Assembly (NCBI GenBank): GCA_948472945.1
Contig: CAOKVX010000016.1
Span: 1 to 61,055, forward strand
Length of the DNA: 61,055 nucleotides
Reading direction: 5' to 3'
Origin: an uncultured Clostridia bacterium
Lineage (GTDB): Bacteria > Bacillota > Clostridia > Lachnospirales > Lachnospiraceae
Shown here piece after piece: positions 1-8,592 of this stretch. Each line of letters opens with the position of its first letter. Position 1 is the stretch's first letter. Both the position numbers and the translations under genes were made by a program. The notes under the pieces are model-generated. The model saw nothing but the letters and a program-made list of their open reading frames with translations, searched no databases and had not been told where the DNA came from.

Positions 1-77
1 CCCTTTGAAATAAAGGAATTATAAAGAAAACAAGGGGTGTCATTTGACACTACCTCAGGCGGCGGGGGAGTAAAGAT

Positions 78-911
78 ATGACTAAAATTAGCATTGCAGG
101 CGGCATTGAAGAAAAAATGAGGAATCTGGAGACATATCTTCAGTCTCTGGGAAGCGTTGCGGTTGCATTTTCAGGAGGGGTGGATTCTGCATTTTTGTTG
201 AAAGCGGCGAAAGAGGTTCTCGGCGAAAATGTTGTTGCCGTCACTGTAAATATCCATTCGCTCCCTGCGAGGGAGTTAGAGGAGGCTAAGACTTTTTGCA
301 TAGAAAATGGAATTCGTCATATTGTCAGTGATTTTGATGAACTCGCTGTCCGGGGTTTTTGTGAAAACACTCCTGACAGATGTTATTTGTGTAAAAGAGA
401 ATTATTAAAGCAAATTATCTATATAGCCGGAGAGAGCGGAATTGAATATGTCGTCGAGGGTTCTAATATGGATGATGAGGGCGACTACCGCCCCGGAATG
501 GCTGCGGTGGCGGAGCTTGGGATTAAGAGTCCGCTTCGTGAGGCAGGAATTTATAAAAAGGAAATAAGAAGTATGTTAAAGGAGATGGGGCTGTCCGTAT
601 GGAAGAAGCCCTCTTTTGCATGTCTATCTTCACGGTTTGCATACGGAGAACAAATTACAAAAGAGAAGCTTTTGATGGTAGAGCGGGCTGAGGAATTTCT
701 TTTTGACAAAGGTTTTTCACAGGCAAGGGTGCGGATTCACGGCAGGCTCGCTAGGATTGAGGTGCTGCCGGAAGATTTGGAAAGGCTGACGCAAAAAAAT
801 CTGCGTGAAGAGATAGTAACAAAATTTAAGTTTTATGGATTTATATATGTAAGCTTGGATTTACAAGGGTATCGTACGGGAAGTATGAACGAAGTACATA
901 AGCAGACTTAA
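78..911 (+). CDS. larE: ATP-dependent sacrificial sulfur transferase LarE
   Basis: LarE activates the nicotinic-acid-derived precursor with ATP and inserts sulfur during synthesis of the nickel-pincer cofactor of lactate racemase. The protein is 277 residues, normal for the family. A PP-loop ATP-binding motif AFSGGVDSAF lies at residues 30-39, and the family motif ACLSSRFAYG at 181-190 carries the conserved cysteine (C182). Two further cysteines, C102 and C105 in DRCYLCK, suggest the three-cysteine, iron-sulfur type of LarE rather than the single-cysteine sacrificial type. The start is supported by GGGGGAG about 8 bases upstream. larB and larC are not in view; they may lie left of the window. 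The family call is firm; the cofactor type is inference. Confidence 0.9.
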   Translation: MTKISIAGGIEEKMRNLETYLQSLGSVAVAFSGGVDSAFLLKAAKEVLGENVVAVTVNIHSLPARELEEAKTFCIENGIRHIVSDFDELAVRGFCENTPDRCYLCKRELLKQIIYIAGESGIEYVVEGSNMDDEGDYRPGMAAVAELGIKSPLREAGIYKKEIRSMLKEMGLSVWKKPSFACLSSRFAYGEQITKEKLLMVERAEEFLFDKGFSQARVRIHGRLARIEVLPEDLERLTQKNLREEIVTKFKFYGFIYVSLDLQGYRTGSMNEVHKQT

Positions 912-912
912 T

Positions 913-940
913 TTGACTTTTTTTGTATTAATGCTATAAT
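913..940 (+). promoter_or_regulatory. Promoter P1 for the Ig-like surface protein
   Basis: TTGACT at 913-918 and TATAAT at 935-940 are separated by 16 bases. TGC directly before the -10 makes it an extended -10 (TGnTATAAT). It starts just after larE stops and gives a leader of about 170 bases to the gene at 1117. Confidence 0.65.
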
Positions 941-1003
941 AATACCGGATTTAAATTATATTAAAAAATAATCAAATTTTTTTGTAATAATATAGATAAC
1001 AAT

Positions 1004-1033
1004 TTGACACATTTATACTCTATAAGTTATAAT
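1004..1033 (+). promoter_or_regulatory. Promoter P2 for the Ig-like surface protein
   Basis: A perfect consensus pair: TTGACA at 1004-1009 and TATAAT at 1028-1033 with an 18-base spacer. It lies 64 bases downstream of P1, so the gene at 1117 has two tandem housekeeping promoters. Confidence 0.75.
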
Positions 1034-1046
1034 GTATTTAATATTG

Positions 1047-1090
1047 TTCCCTGTTTGTGTAGTCTTATACGGGATTACCCATACAGGGAA
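1047..1090 (+). other. Leader hairpin before the Ig-like protein
   Basis: TTCCCTGT (1047-1054) can pair perfectly with ACAGGGAA (1083-1090), closing a 28-base loop. The stem ends 8 bases before the ribosome binding site and lies downstream of both promoters, so it would be in the 5' leader of every transcript. It may stabilise the mRNA or affect translation; no known riboswitch class was recognised. Confidence 0.45.
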
Positions 1091-1116
1091 ACTTAATGAA
1101 AGGAAGAGTGCAGATT

Positions 1117-2370
1117 ATGTTTAGGACATATATTAATAGGAAAAAAGCATATAGTATGACTGCAGTTGTAATGTGCTTTATCATTACGTTGTCCGGAATG
1201 TTGATGAATTCTTATGAGAGTGCCGACGCTAAGGCCAAGGTGAATATAGGAAAAAAGAAACTTAATTTGTATGTTGGTCAGACGTACAAATTTAAAAATA
1301 AAAAATATTCATGGAAGAGTTCAAGGAAAAGTGTTGTTTCGGTCAACAAGAAGGGCAGGATTAAAGCTAAAAAAATTGGAACAGCAAAAATTACGGCCAG
1401 CCTTAAAGTTGGCAAAAAACTCAGTAAATCAGTTTGTAATGTCAAGGTCGGCAAATATGCCGGAGGCATAAAGCTTGCGTCGGCCGGTACAATTATATTA
1501 AAGACCGGGCAGTCTTCCACGATTAAAGCAAATGTAACGCCTGACAAAGTTTTGTACAAGGATATTGTATATTCATCTGACAATACCAATGTAGCGACAG
1601 TAGACAAAAACGGGGTTGTAAGGCCTGTTTCAAAGGGTACGACTACTGTAAGGATGACATCCAAAGCTGTGAATTCAAAAGGAAAGCATGTGTCTGCATC
1701 CATCACGGTAGTTGTAATGGACGACCCTCAGAATATAACTACTGATATTCCGGGAGTAAAACCGGGAGAGAATATAATAGATACGACTAAGGACTGGATT
1801 TTGGATGATTCATTTATAACCCCTGGCACTACGCCGGGACAAACGGCTGCGCCTACGGACACGCCGGAAAATACACAGGAACCGTCTGGACCGGGCGAAA
1901 AACCTACTCCTAAACCTACGGAGGTTCCTACTCAGACACCGGTTCCCACACCGGCTCCTACTACAGTACAGGAATATATCGCCTCGCTTAAGCCTGACGA
2001 TAATTCTCCTCTGGTTGGAAGCTTTGTCGTAAAGAATACGCAGGGTGATAACAGAACCGTTTACCTATTGAACAAAAACTATTCGGGGACAGTGAAACTG
2101 GACATAGACGGTTATACTTATTCTGGAAATGACAGTGTACTCTCTCTGTTAAAGAGACTGGAGACGGAGAGGATTAAGGCAACAAACTCTGCAGGTACGA
2201 TATGCGTGCACAGAACGCCGCAGGAAACGCTGTGGACTGTCGAATTTTTGCAGACCGGAGTCAAATATTATTTTGATGCAAAGGTTAATGATACTACTTT
2301 CAATTCAGATTATGGATTAATTATTGCCGTGGGCAATACTATTAACAATATAAAAATATCCGGAAGATGA
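1117..2370 (+). CDS. Secreted protein with bacterial Ig-like (Big_2) domains
   Basis: A predicted exported surface protein of about 417 residues. The start at 1117 is preferred over an in-frame ATG at 1096 because AAAGGAAG at 1099-1106 lies at the right distance. The N-terminus has a basic patch, a hydrophobic segment (about residues 13-32) and an SADAKA cleavage-like site. Two Big_2-type repeats follow (roughly residues 40-110 and 118-200), the first very lysine-rich, with the typical signature of a threonine or lysine series followed by GxAxITA. A Pro/Thr linker (about 240-285) leads to a unique C-terminal domain of about 130 residues that I do not recognise. There is no LPXTG-like sorting signal. 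It resembles in layout the two small proteins at 59.3-60.7 kb. Function is unknown; adhesion or wall association is plausible. Confidence 0.75.
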   Translation: MFRTYINRKKAYSMTAVVMCFIITLSGMLMNSYESADAKAKVNIGKKKLNLYVGQTYKFKNKKYSWKSSRKSVVSVNKKGRIKAKKIGTAKITASLKVGKKLSKSVCNVKVGKYAGGIKLASAGTIILKTGQSSTIKANVTPDKVLYKDIVYSSDNTNVATVDKNGVVRPVSKGTTTVRMTSKAVNSKGKHVSASITVVVMDDPQNITTDIPGVKPGENIIDTTKDWILDDSFITPGTTPGQTAAPTDTPENTQEPSGPGEKPTPKPTEVPTQTPVPTPAPTTVQEYIASLKPDDNSPLVGSFVVKNTQGDNRTVYLLNKNYSGTVKLDIDGYTYSGNDSVLSLLKRLETERIKATNSAGTICVHRTPQETLWTVEFLQTGVKYYFDAKVNDTTFNSDYGLIIAVGNTINNIKISGR

Positions 2371-2428
2371 CAGATATACTGTAATATTATGTTGCAATGT
2401 AAAGCTTATTAAGGTGGTATATAATTAT

Positions 2429-3082
2429 ATGAATCAAAAATATAGAGTTATTTCAAAAATATTTAGTTCAGTTATTTGCTTTGCAGTATGCGCCGCGGCG
2501 ACAATTGCTTTATCCGGTTATGCCTCGGCCGAGGGAGGAATCAATGGCAATGAGGCTCGTGTAATTGCAGTTGCAAGAGGCAGCTTTGAGTATAACGGTG
2601 AGACATATGTTGCCAGACAGAGTTATGTAGACCAGCTTATTGCAAAGCTGAGCCAGGACGATGTGGACCTCACATCAGAGCAGGCTGATGCGGCAATATC
2701 AGCCATATATTCAAATGTTGAGACGGGCGTGGTTTCCGGTTACATTGTCAAAGTCGGCTCGGCAGAAGATGACCAGAAAAAAGACAATGATGAAAATAAG
2801 TCTGATGATTCTTCTGATAAAGCAAATAAAGACAGTGATAAGGAGCCGGGCGAAAAAAATGAAACCGACGCAACGGACGCGCCTGCAGTTAATAAAAATG
2901 ACGACGGTAGTTTGACAGTTGAGGATGATGACGGGAACGTGGTACTCAAGCTGGATGGAATTTTAAAGAATACAGGTTTTTCATTTCAGGACACTATTGT
3001 ATTATTAATATTGTTAGGAGTTATTATATCATGCGTTTTAATATATTCAGTAAAGGTCATATGGGACACAGGCAGACAGTAA
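2429..3082 (+). CDS. Exported, membrane-anchored protein of a sortase operon
   Basis: Unrecognised protein of about 217 residues. The start at 2429 is chosen over an upstream GTG (2414) because AAGGTGG at 2411-2417 is well spaced for it. A signal-like hydrophobic segment (about residues 11-29, ending ALSGYASA) precedes a conserved-looking globular part of about 80 residues. Next is a highly charged Lys/Asp/Glu linker (about 120-165), and then a C-terminal membrane segment (about 188-208) with a very short basic tail. It overlaps the sortase gene by 52 bases, so the two are translationally linked. The layout suggests an extracellular stalked domain tethered to the membrane, acting with the sortase. 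No sorting motif is visible. Confidence 0.55.
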   Translation: MNQKYRVISKIFSSVICFAVCAAATIALSGYASAEGGINGNEARVIAVARGSFEYNGETYVARQSYVDQLIAKLSQDDVDLTSEQADAAISAIYSNVETGVVSGYIVKVGSAEDDQKKDNDENKSDDSSDKANKDSDKEPGEKNETDATDAPAVNKNDDGSLTVEDDDGNVVLKLDGILKNTGFSFQDTIVLLILLGVIISCVLIYSVKVIWDTGRQ

Positions 3083-3717
3083 TAATAAGAGGGATTATTG
3101 TGACATTGTTGGCGGCGGTTATCAGTTTGGCATTATTTTTTCTTGTCGGCATTAAATATACTGATACGATGTTTGCTGAATTTTCGTATGCCGTTGTGCA
3201 GGGTAGTATATATGATGATGCGGAGACTGATAATGATATAAAGATAAATAATATTACTGAAGGAACGATAGATGAAAGTAATTGGGTTTCGCCTGTCGTG
3301 GACAGTCAGTATGGTTATATTATCTGTGACGAGGTTGGACTGAACGCACCGCTTTATTATGGCGACAGCGAAAATGTCCTGCTGAAAGGCGCGGGACAGT
3401 CGGTTTCGTCTTATTTTCCGGGGCAGGGCGGAACAGTCCTAGTCGGAGGGCACGATACGACGTTTTTCGGATGCCTTGAAAGTATAAATGAAAATATGAA
3501 AATAAAAGTCAATACGGAATATGGCGTTTTTGAGTATAATGTAACCGATATCAGTATTGTCAGCGGTTCAGATTATGATATTAAATCAGATAAGGAGCAG
3601 TTGGTTTTGTATACATGTTATCCGTTTGGAAAAACTGACATCAACAGGACAAAGAAAATAATATTTGTCTGTGATAAGGTGAGCGGACCAGTTATTGGAG
3701 GTGCCGGTGATGAGTAA
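3031..3717 (+). CDS. Sortase family transpeptidase
   Basis: Sortases cleave a sorting motif in surface proteins and join them to the cell wall or to pilin subunits. This 228-residue protein has one N-terminal membrane anchor (about residues 18-41). The catalytic set is visible: His141 in VGGHDTTFF, Cys196 in LVLYTCYPF and Arg206 in NRTKK. TTAGGAG at 3014-3020 supports the start. It overlaps the gene before it and is followed by an overlapping membrane-protein gene. The short motif spacing looks most like the class D/E group, but I cannot assign the class safely. No substrate with a C-terminal LPXTG-like signal is present in the window. Confidence 0.85.
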   Translation: MRFNIFSKGHMGHRQTVIIRGIIVTLLAAVISLALFFLVGIKYTDTMFAEFSYAVVQGSIYDDAETDNDIKINNITEGTIDESNWVSPVVDSQYGYIICDEVGLNAPLYYGDSENVLLKGAGQSVSSYFPGQGGTVLVGGHDTTFFGCLESINENMKIKVNTEYGVFEYNVTDISIVSGSDYDIKSDKEQLVLYTCYPFGKTDINRTKKIIFVCDKVSGPVIGGAGDE

Positions 3718-4555
3718 GGGGAGCTTACACAGGAAAAAAAATAAATGTATTATGATTCTCAGCGGCATAATATCACTTTTTATTGCCTTATGTATGTCGT
3801 TATTATTGCTTTCGGTGCTGCTTAAGGGCGGCCTGCTCAATGAAAAATTGTTTAGGCAGACTCTAAGTGAAAGCACGTATTTTGATAATAAGATTGACGA
3901 GGTAATGCAATCCGTCAGTGATAAACTGTCATTAGCCGGGTTGCCGGAAGAGATAAGTGAGGAAGTAATTACCAGAACTGCTATAACTATTAATGCCGAT
4001 AAAAAGATAAAAAATGGAAATACGGAAAAGTATGACGGTATGTCGCAGTTTGGGGATAAGCTTACAGCCAATATATACGACTATCTTGGTGAAACCGGTG
4101 TTGTTGTAACTGACGAAGTTAAAAAATCCGTGGAGCTAATTGTCACAGAGATAGCAAAGGCTTATGATACGAATATGACTTTCTTGTTTGCAAAACTGTA
4201 CAATGAGTTTCATGATAAATATAACCATATTTTTGAAATGGTAATATACGTATCTGCAGCGGTGCTTATAATATGTTCTCTGATGGCGGTTTTTATGCAT
4301 TCGAGAAAATACCGCGGACTTAGGTATGTTGGTTACGGTATTCTTGCAGGGTCGGCAGTTACGGAGGCAGTTTCAGTGTTGTTGAAGCTTAACCTGAAGG
4401 GTATGCTGCCTGATAATAAAACTGAATATTACAATTTTGTCAGTAAATTTATAGATAAAAGTTTTTCGCAGGGCATTTTTATGTGTCTTGCGGGCATACT
4501 GCTGTTCAGCCTTGTATCTTTGGCGACATATTATATGAGAAAGCAGGCTATATAA
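3710..4555 (+). CDS. Membrane protein of the sortase operon, unknown function
   Basis: Unrecognised protein of about 281 residues. Translation is taken from ATG 3710, which follows TTGGAGG (3696-3701) and overlaps the sortase stop. Four membrane segments can be seen: one near the N-terminus (about residues 15-38), then an external region of about 140 residues rich in Lys, Asp and Glu, then three closely spaced segments (about 175-198, 208-230 and 248-272). The arrangement suggests an N-terminal anchored extracellular domain and a compact three-helix C-terminus. Its overlap with the sortase gene suggests it works with it, possibly in substrate presentation; that is inference. Confidence 0.55.
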   Translation: MSKGSLHRKKNKCIMILSGIISLFIALCMSLLLLSVLLKGGLLNEKLFRQTLSESTYFDNKIDEVMQSVSDKLSLAGLPEEISEEVITRTAITINADKKIKNGNTEKYDGMSQFGDKLTANIYDYLGETGVVVTDEVKKSVELIVTEIAKAYDTNMTFLFAKLYNEFHDKYNHIFEMVIYVSAAVLIICSLMAVFMHSRKYRGLRYVGYGILAGSAVTEAVSVLLKLNLKGMLPDNKTEYYNFVSKFIDKSFSQGIFMCLAGILLFSLVSLATYYMRKQAI

Positions 4556-4663
4556 AAATAATAGCAGGATATATAAAAATATAAGATATTAAAATATAAA
4601 AAAATAATTATACTTTTTGCAGCACTTTGTGTTGTATAAATCTGAGAAATGAGGTGAGAAAAT

Positions 4664-5395
4664 ATGCCTGAAAAAGGCTATGTTGATATACATGCGCATA
4701 TTATTCCCGGTGTAGATGACGGCTCGAAAAATATGGACGAGTCCGTCAAGATGCTTGAGATGGCATACAATCAGGGAATAAGAACAATATATGCAACCCC
4801 GCATTACGGTTCAGGCAAGGAAAGATATGACAGTGATTACCTGACTGAACAATATGAACTTCTAAAGGAAAAGGCCGCCGGTGTGGGAGACGCAGGTATT
4901 GAATTATTACTTGGTAATGAGATATACTATAGACATGGAACGCTCGAAGAACTTAAAAGCGGACAGGCGCTTACGATGAACAATACTAAATATGTTCTTG
5001 TCGAGTTTAATGTGGATATAAGATATAAGGAGCTGTATTCTGCACTGCAGAAGCTTGTCCTTGCAGGTTACAGGCCAATTCTTGCACATATTGAAAGATA
5101 TTTCTGCCTGCAGAAGAAATTTGAGCTTTTATATGCAGTGAAAAACCTTGGTGTATGTATGCAGATTAATGCATCATCGGTTATTCCAAAATTGAATTCT
5201 GAAGCGTCATTCTGCAGAAAAGCAATCAGGGAGGGATATATATCCTTTCTCGGAAGCGACTGCCACAGGACGGAGTGGAGACCGCCCTGCATGGAAGATG
5301 CCGTAAAAGTCTTGACAAAAAAGACGCCTGAAATGATTATAGACAGAATATTATACAAGAACACCGTTAAACTGTATAATAATGAGTTTATTTGA
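4664..5395 (+). CDS. Tyrosine-protein phosphatase of the CpsB/CapC (PHP) family
   Basis: Manganese-dependent PHP-fold phosphatase that dephosphorylates the polysaccharide tyrosine kinase and so tunes capsule or exopolysaccharide export. The length, 243 residues, is typical. Metal-binding motifs are visible: DIHAHIIPGVDDGS at residues 8-21 (H10 and H12), ATPHYG, a histidine in LAHIERY, and SDCHR near the C-terminus. AGGTGAG lies just upstream of the ATG. It heads a four-gene set with the chain-length protein, the kinase and the priming transferase. The kinase at 6263 is its expected substrate. Confidence 0.88.
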   Translation: MPEKGYVDIHAHIIPGVDDGSKNMDESVKMLEMAYNQGIRTIYATPHYGSGKERYDSDYLTEQYELLKEKAAGVGDAGIELLLGNEIYYRHGTLEELKSGQALTMNNTKYVLVEFNVDIRYKELYSALQKLVLAGYRPILAHIERYFCLQKKFELLYAVKNLGVCMQINASSVIPKLNSEASFCRKAIREGYISFLGSDCHRTEWRPPCMEDAVKVLTKKTPEMIIDRILYKNTVKLYNNEFI

Positions 5396-5428
5396 ATTAA
5401 TTAACTAATAGGTAAAAGGAGAACTGAA

Positions 5429-6190
5429 ATGGAACATCAAAATGATGAAATTGAAATTGATTTAATGGAAATATTGTATGTTATCAGGAGTAAAATTGTT
5501 ATGATAATTCTGACAGCGATGATTTTTGGAATTGCTTCAGGATTATTTACGCATTACATGATAACCCCAAAATATTCGTCAACGTCATCAATATACGTAC
5601 TTACAAACGAATCTATAGTTTCAATGTCTGACCTGCAGATAGGAAATTCGCTTACAAGCGATTATATTCAGATGATACAGAGCAGGACTGTTATAGAGAC
5701 GGTAATAAAAAACCTTGAAATGGAAGATGAGCTTACATATGAGGGGTTACGCAGCTGTGTGAGTATATCTAATCCGTCTGACACAAGAATATTGAATCTG
5801 ACCGTCACATATGACGACCCAAGAATTGCAAAGGCGATTGTAGACGAGCTTGCTAAGGTTTCCATAGAAAGGATTTATCATATAATGGACACGCCTAAGG
5901 CTCCTAATATATTTGAGAAAGGATATATTAATACTAATCCTGTAAGTCCTAACACTAAACGAAATATTATAATTGCATTTTTCGTAGGATTTATACTTGC
6001 TGTCGGTATTGTTATATTTGTAAATATAATGGATGATACCATTCACTCTCCTGAGGATGTTGAGAAATATCTTAAGCTCAACACACTTGCCGCGATACCT
6101 GTAAGTGAAGATTCTGAGGCTCAGATTAGGAAAGACGATATAAAACGGCGCGGTGGTAAGCTGTCAAGGATGATGGGACGAAGAAGTTAG
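5429..6190 (+). CDS. Polysaccharide co-polymerase / chain-length determinant (Wzz, CpsC/YveK type)
   Basis: Membrane adaptor that sets polysaccharide chain length and activates the partner tyrosine kinase. The 253-residue protein has the family layout: a short acidic cytoplasmic start, a first membrane segment (about residues 20-42), an extracellular loop, a proline-containing pre-membrane stretch (NPVSPNTKRN), and a second membrane segment (about 176-198) followed by a cytoplasmic tail that contacts the kinase. AAAGGAG is 9 bases before the ATG. It lies 33 bases after the phosphatase gene and 72 bases before the kinase gene. Confidence 0.88.
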   Translation: MEHQNDEIEIDLMEILYVIRSKIVMIILTAMIFGIASGLFTHYMITPKYSSTSSIYVLTNESIVSMSDLQIGNSLTSDYIQMIQSRTVIETVIKNLEMEDELTYEGLRSCVSISNPSDTRILNLTVTYDDPRIAKAIVDELAKVSIERIYHIMDTPKAPNIFEKGYINTNPVSPNTKRNIIIAFFVGFILAVGIVIFVNIMDDTIHSPEDVEKYLKLNTLAAIPVSEDSEAQIRKDDIKRRGGKLSRMMGRRS

Positions 6191-6262
6191 CATATTAATT
6201 AAAAAATAAGCATTTGTCTTTCAAATAATAATATAAAAGAGACAATACAGGAGGAAATAACT

Positions 6263-7036
6263 GTGAACAAAGTTGAATTTGGTAAACTGGACAAGCTTGA
6301 GTATAATATTAATGAAGCTTATAAAACACTCAGAACAAACTTATCCTTTTGCGGGGATGACGTAAAAGTTATATTATTTACAAGCTGTACGCCAAACGAG
6401 GGTAAGAGTACGGTATCAATCAGATTATCCCAGGCTTTGGCGGAGGATAACAAAAAAGTGATAGTTATAGACGCTGATTTGAGAAAATCAGTCCTAATAG
6501 GAAGACATGGTATAACGGGAGAAAATGAGATAAAAGGATTATCGCATTATCTTTCCGGTCAGGCTTCGCTTGATGATGTGATATGTGAAACTAACATTGA
6601 CGGCATGAGCGTAATATTTGCGGGGCCTGTTACGCCTAATCCAACCGAGCTTCTCGGCAACAAATATTTTAACAGGATGATTGATACGCTTCGCGGACAG
6701 TACGATTATATTATTATAGACGCGCCTCCCCTTGGCTCGGTAATTGACGCTGCGATAATAACAAAGGTTTGTGACGGCGCTATTATTGTTATAGAAAACA
6801 ATGTTATAAGCTACAGATTTGCACAGGATGTAAAAAAACAGCTTGAGATGACTGACTGTAAAATTTTAGGGGCAATTCTCAATAAAGTTGATACAGGTAA
6901 AAATGGCTATTACAGCGGCTATTACAAAGGATATTACAAAAAGCGCTATTATGGCAAGAAATATGGTTCTTATGGAAAATATGAGAAGTATGGAGAATAT
7001 GGAAACCCTGAACAATATGACGGTATAGAAAATTAA
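6263..7036 (+). CDS. Bacterial tyrosine kinase of the CpsD/CapB family
   Basis: BY-kinase that autophosphorylates on a C-terminal tyrosine cluster and controls polysaccharide assembly with its membrane adaptor. Residues 41-50 (SCTPNEGKST) form the Walker A motif, VIVIDADLRK the A' motif, and YDYIIIDAPP the B motif. The last 45 residues are extraordinarily tyrosine-rich: about 15 tyrosines between residues 210 and 254, many in Gly-Tyr-Tyr or Lys-Tyr repeats, more than the usual three to six of the family. The ribosome site CAGGAGG sits upstream of a GTG or ATG-adjacent start at 6263 (GTG). It is the expected substrate of the phosphatase at 4664. Confidence 0.9.
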   Translation: MNKVEFGKLDKLEYNINEAYKTLRTNLSFCGDDVKVILFTSCTPNEGKSTVSIRLSQALAEDNKKVIVIDADLRKSVLIGRHGITGENEIKGLSHYLSGQASLDDVICETNIDGMSVIFAGPVTPNPTELLGNKYFNRMIDTLRGQYDYIIIDAPPLGSVIDAAIITKVCDGAIIVIENNVISYRFAQDVKKQLEMTDCKILGAILNKVDTGKNGYYSGYYKGYYKKRYYGKKYGSYGKYEKYGEYGNPEQYDGIEN

Positions 7037-7050
7037 CAGGAGGATGTGCC

Positions 7051-8469
7051 ATGAATGTGGGTAAAGATTACAGACATTCTGGACTTACTGTAATAATTGC
7101 TGATGTAATAGTCTTAACGATATCGGCCGGCATTGCGAATATGATTGTATTTGGCAGCTGGCATTATAATGTTGCGACGATTGGAGCGCCCAGTTTAAAG
7201 TGGGTTATGATAATGAGTTATTTTATCAGTACCATTTTTCTTGCTGGAACAAAGCATTACATATACTACGGTTTTTATAAGGAAGTATATAATACAGTTA
7301 AGATTCATTTTAACATAGTAGTTATATCTCTTTGTTATTTATATGTTAAAAAGATAAGCTCAGATTATTCCAGACTTAATTTTGCGGTATATGTGGTTAT
7401 TGATATATTAATTATGATTTCGGTGCACAGGATTATGAGATATCTGGTTACGAAGAAATTCCGCAATACCACATATTGTGAAAGAGTCCTGTTTATAACG
7501 GAAAGCAATATGGTTCTTCCCACTGTTAAAAAGATAAAAAAGACTAACAACTGGGATTTCAGGGTAGACGGTATTGCCCTTATCGACACCAATATGATTG
7601 GTGAGCGTATAGACGATATACCGGTAGTTGGAAGTTGTGAAGATTTTTTAGACGTCCTGCAGCATGGAATATATGACAGCGTTTTAGTTAAAATTAAAAA
7701 ACAGGATAAAAAAAATTTTGAAGAAAATATAAAAAAAATGATTGATATGGGTGTTACAGTACATATCAATATTGATGATTACGACATGTCGGTTCCGGCA
7801 GGCGTGCGTCTTGACAAAATGGGACGACTCGGGGTGGTTACATTTAAGACGCATGAATATAATTTTGCACAGGTTGTAATTAAGCGTGCAATGGATATTG
7901 TAGGGGCGGTTTTTGGATTGTTTTTGTTTGGAATAGCAATGCTGATTTTTGCTCCTTTAATTAAGCTTGAATCGAAGGGCCCGGTTCTTTTTCGCCAGAC
8001 TAGGATTGGAAAGGGCGGCAGGAGATTTGAGATATATAAGTTCCGTTCGATGGTTAATGACGCTGAGGAAAAAAAGGCGGACCTTATAAATGAAAACCAG
8101 ATGGACGGACAAATTTTTAAATTAAAAGACGACCCGAGAGTGACAAGGGTAGGAAAATTTATGCGGAAATTCAGCATAGACGAACTTCCGCAGTTTATCA
8201 ATGTGCTTAGGGGGCAGATGAGCCTTGTAGGCACGAGACCTCCGACTGAGGATGAATTTCTTGAGTATGAGACGGTTCACAGAAGACGAATAAGTATTAA
8301 ACCGGGTATGACAGGGCTTTGGCAGGTCAGTGGACGAAGTTCAGTCACTGACTTTGATGATATCGTAAGGCTTGACTGTGAATATATTGACAACTGGTCG
8401 GTCGGACAGGATATAAAAATCATGTTCAAAACGGTTTGGGTTGTTATGTTTGGAAGAGGCGCACAGTGA
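7051..8469 (+). CDS. Undecaprenyl-phosphate sugar-1-phosphate transferase (priming enzyme)
   Basis: Polyprenol-phosphate hexose-1-phosphate transferase of the bacterial sugar transferase family. It transfers the first sugar phosphate to undecaprenyl phosphate and so starts exopolysaccharide repeat-unit synthesis. In 472 residues there are four to five N-terminal membrane segments (about 10-130), a central Rossmann-like CoA-binding-type domain (about 140-255), a re-entrant hydrophobic helix (about 283-305), and a C-terminal catalytic domain. The catalytic domain shows FRQTRIGKGG, KFRSMVNDAE, RKFSIDELPQFINVL and GTRPP, followed by KPGMTGLWQVSGRS. It is 14 bases after the kinase gene. It is unusual that no glycosyltransferase, flippase or polymerase follows. 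Confidence 0.9.
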   Translation: MNVGKDYRHSGLTVIIADVIVLTISAGIANMIVFGSWHYNVATIGAPSLKWVMIMSYFISTIFLAGTKHYIYYGFYKEVYNTVKIHFNIVVISLCYLYVKKISSDYSRLNFAVYVVIDILIMISVHRIMRYLVTKKFRNTTYCERVLFITESNMVLPTVKKIKKTNNWDFRVDGIALIDTNMIGERIDDIPVVGSCEDFLDVLQHGIYDSVLVKIKKQDKKNFEENIKKMIDMGVTVHINIDDYDMSVPAGVRLDKMGRLGVVTFKTHEYNFAQVVIKRAMDIVGAVFGLFLFGIAMLIFAPLIKLESKGPVLFRQTRIGKGGRRFEIYKFRSMVNDAEEKKADLINENQMDGQIFKLKDDPRVTRVGKFMRKFSIDELPQFINVLRGQMSLVGTRPPTEDEFLEYETVHRRRISIKPGMTGLWQVSGRSSVTDFDDIVRLDCEYIDNWSVGQDIKIMFKTVWVVMFGRGAQ

Positions 8470-8506
8470 CTGCGGAATTATTGTACAATATTTATAATGA
8501 TTTACT

Positions 8507-8535
8507 TGAACTTATAAACAGATTATTGTAAAATG
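8507..8535 (+). promoter_or_regulatory. Promoter for the foldase gene
   Basis: TTGAAC at 8507-8512 and TAAAAT at 8530-8535 are separated by exactly 17 bases, 58 bases before the foldase start. This separates the foldase transcript from the polysaccharide operon. Confidence 0.6.
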
Positions 8536-8592
8536 TATGATGGTGTCGTTATAACCGGCATGTAAGTTTAGAAAGGAAAGGTACGGATTTAT

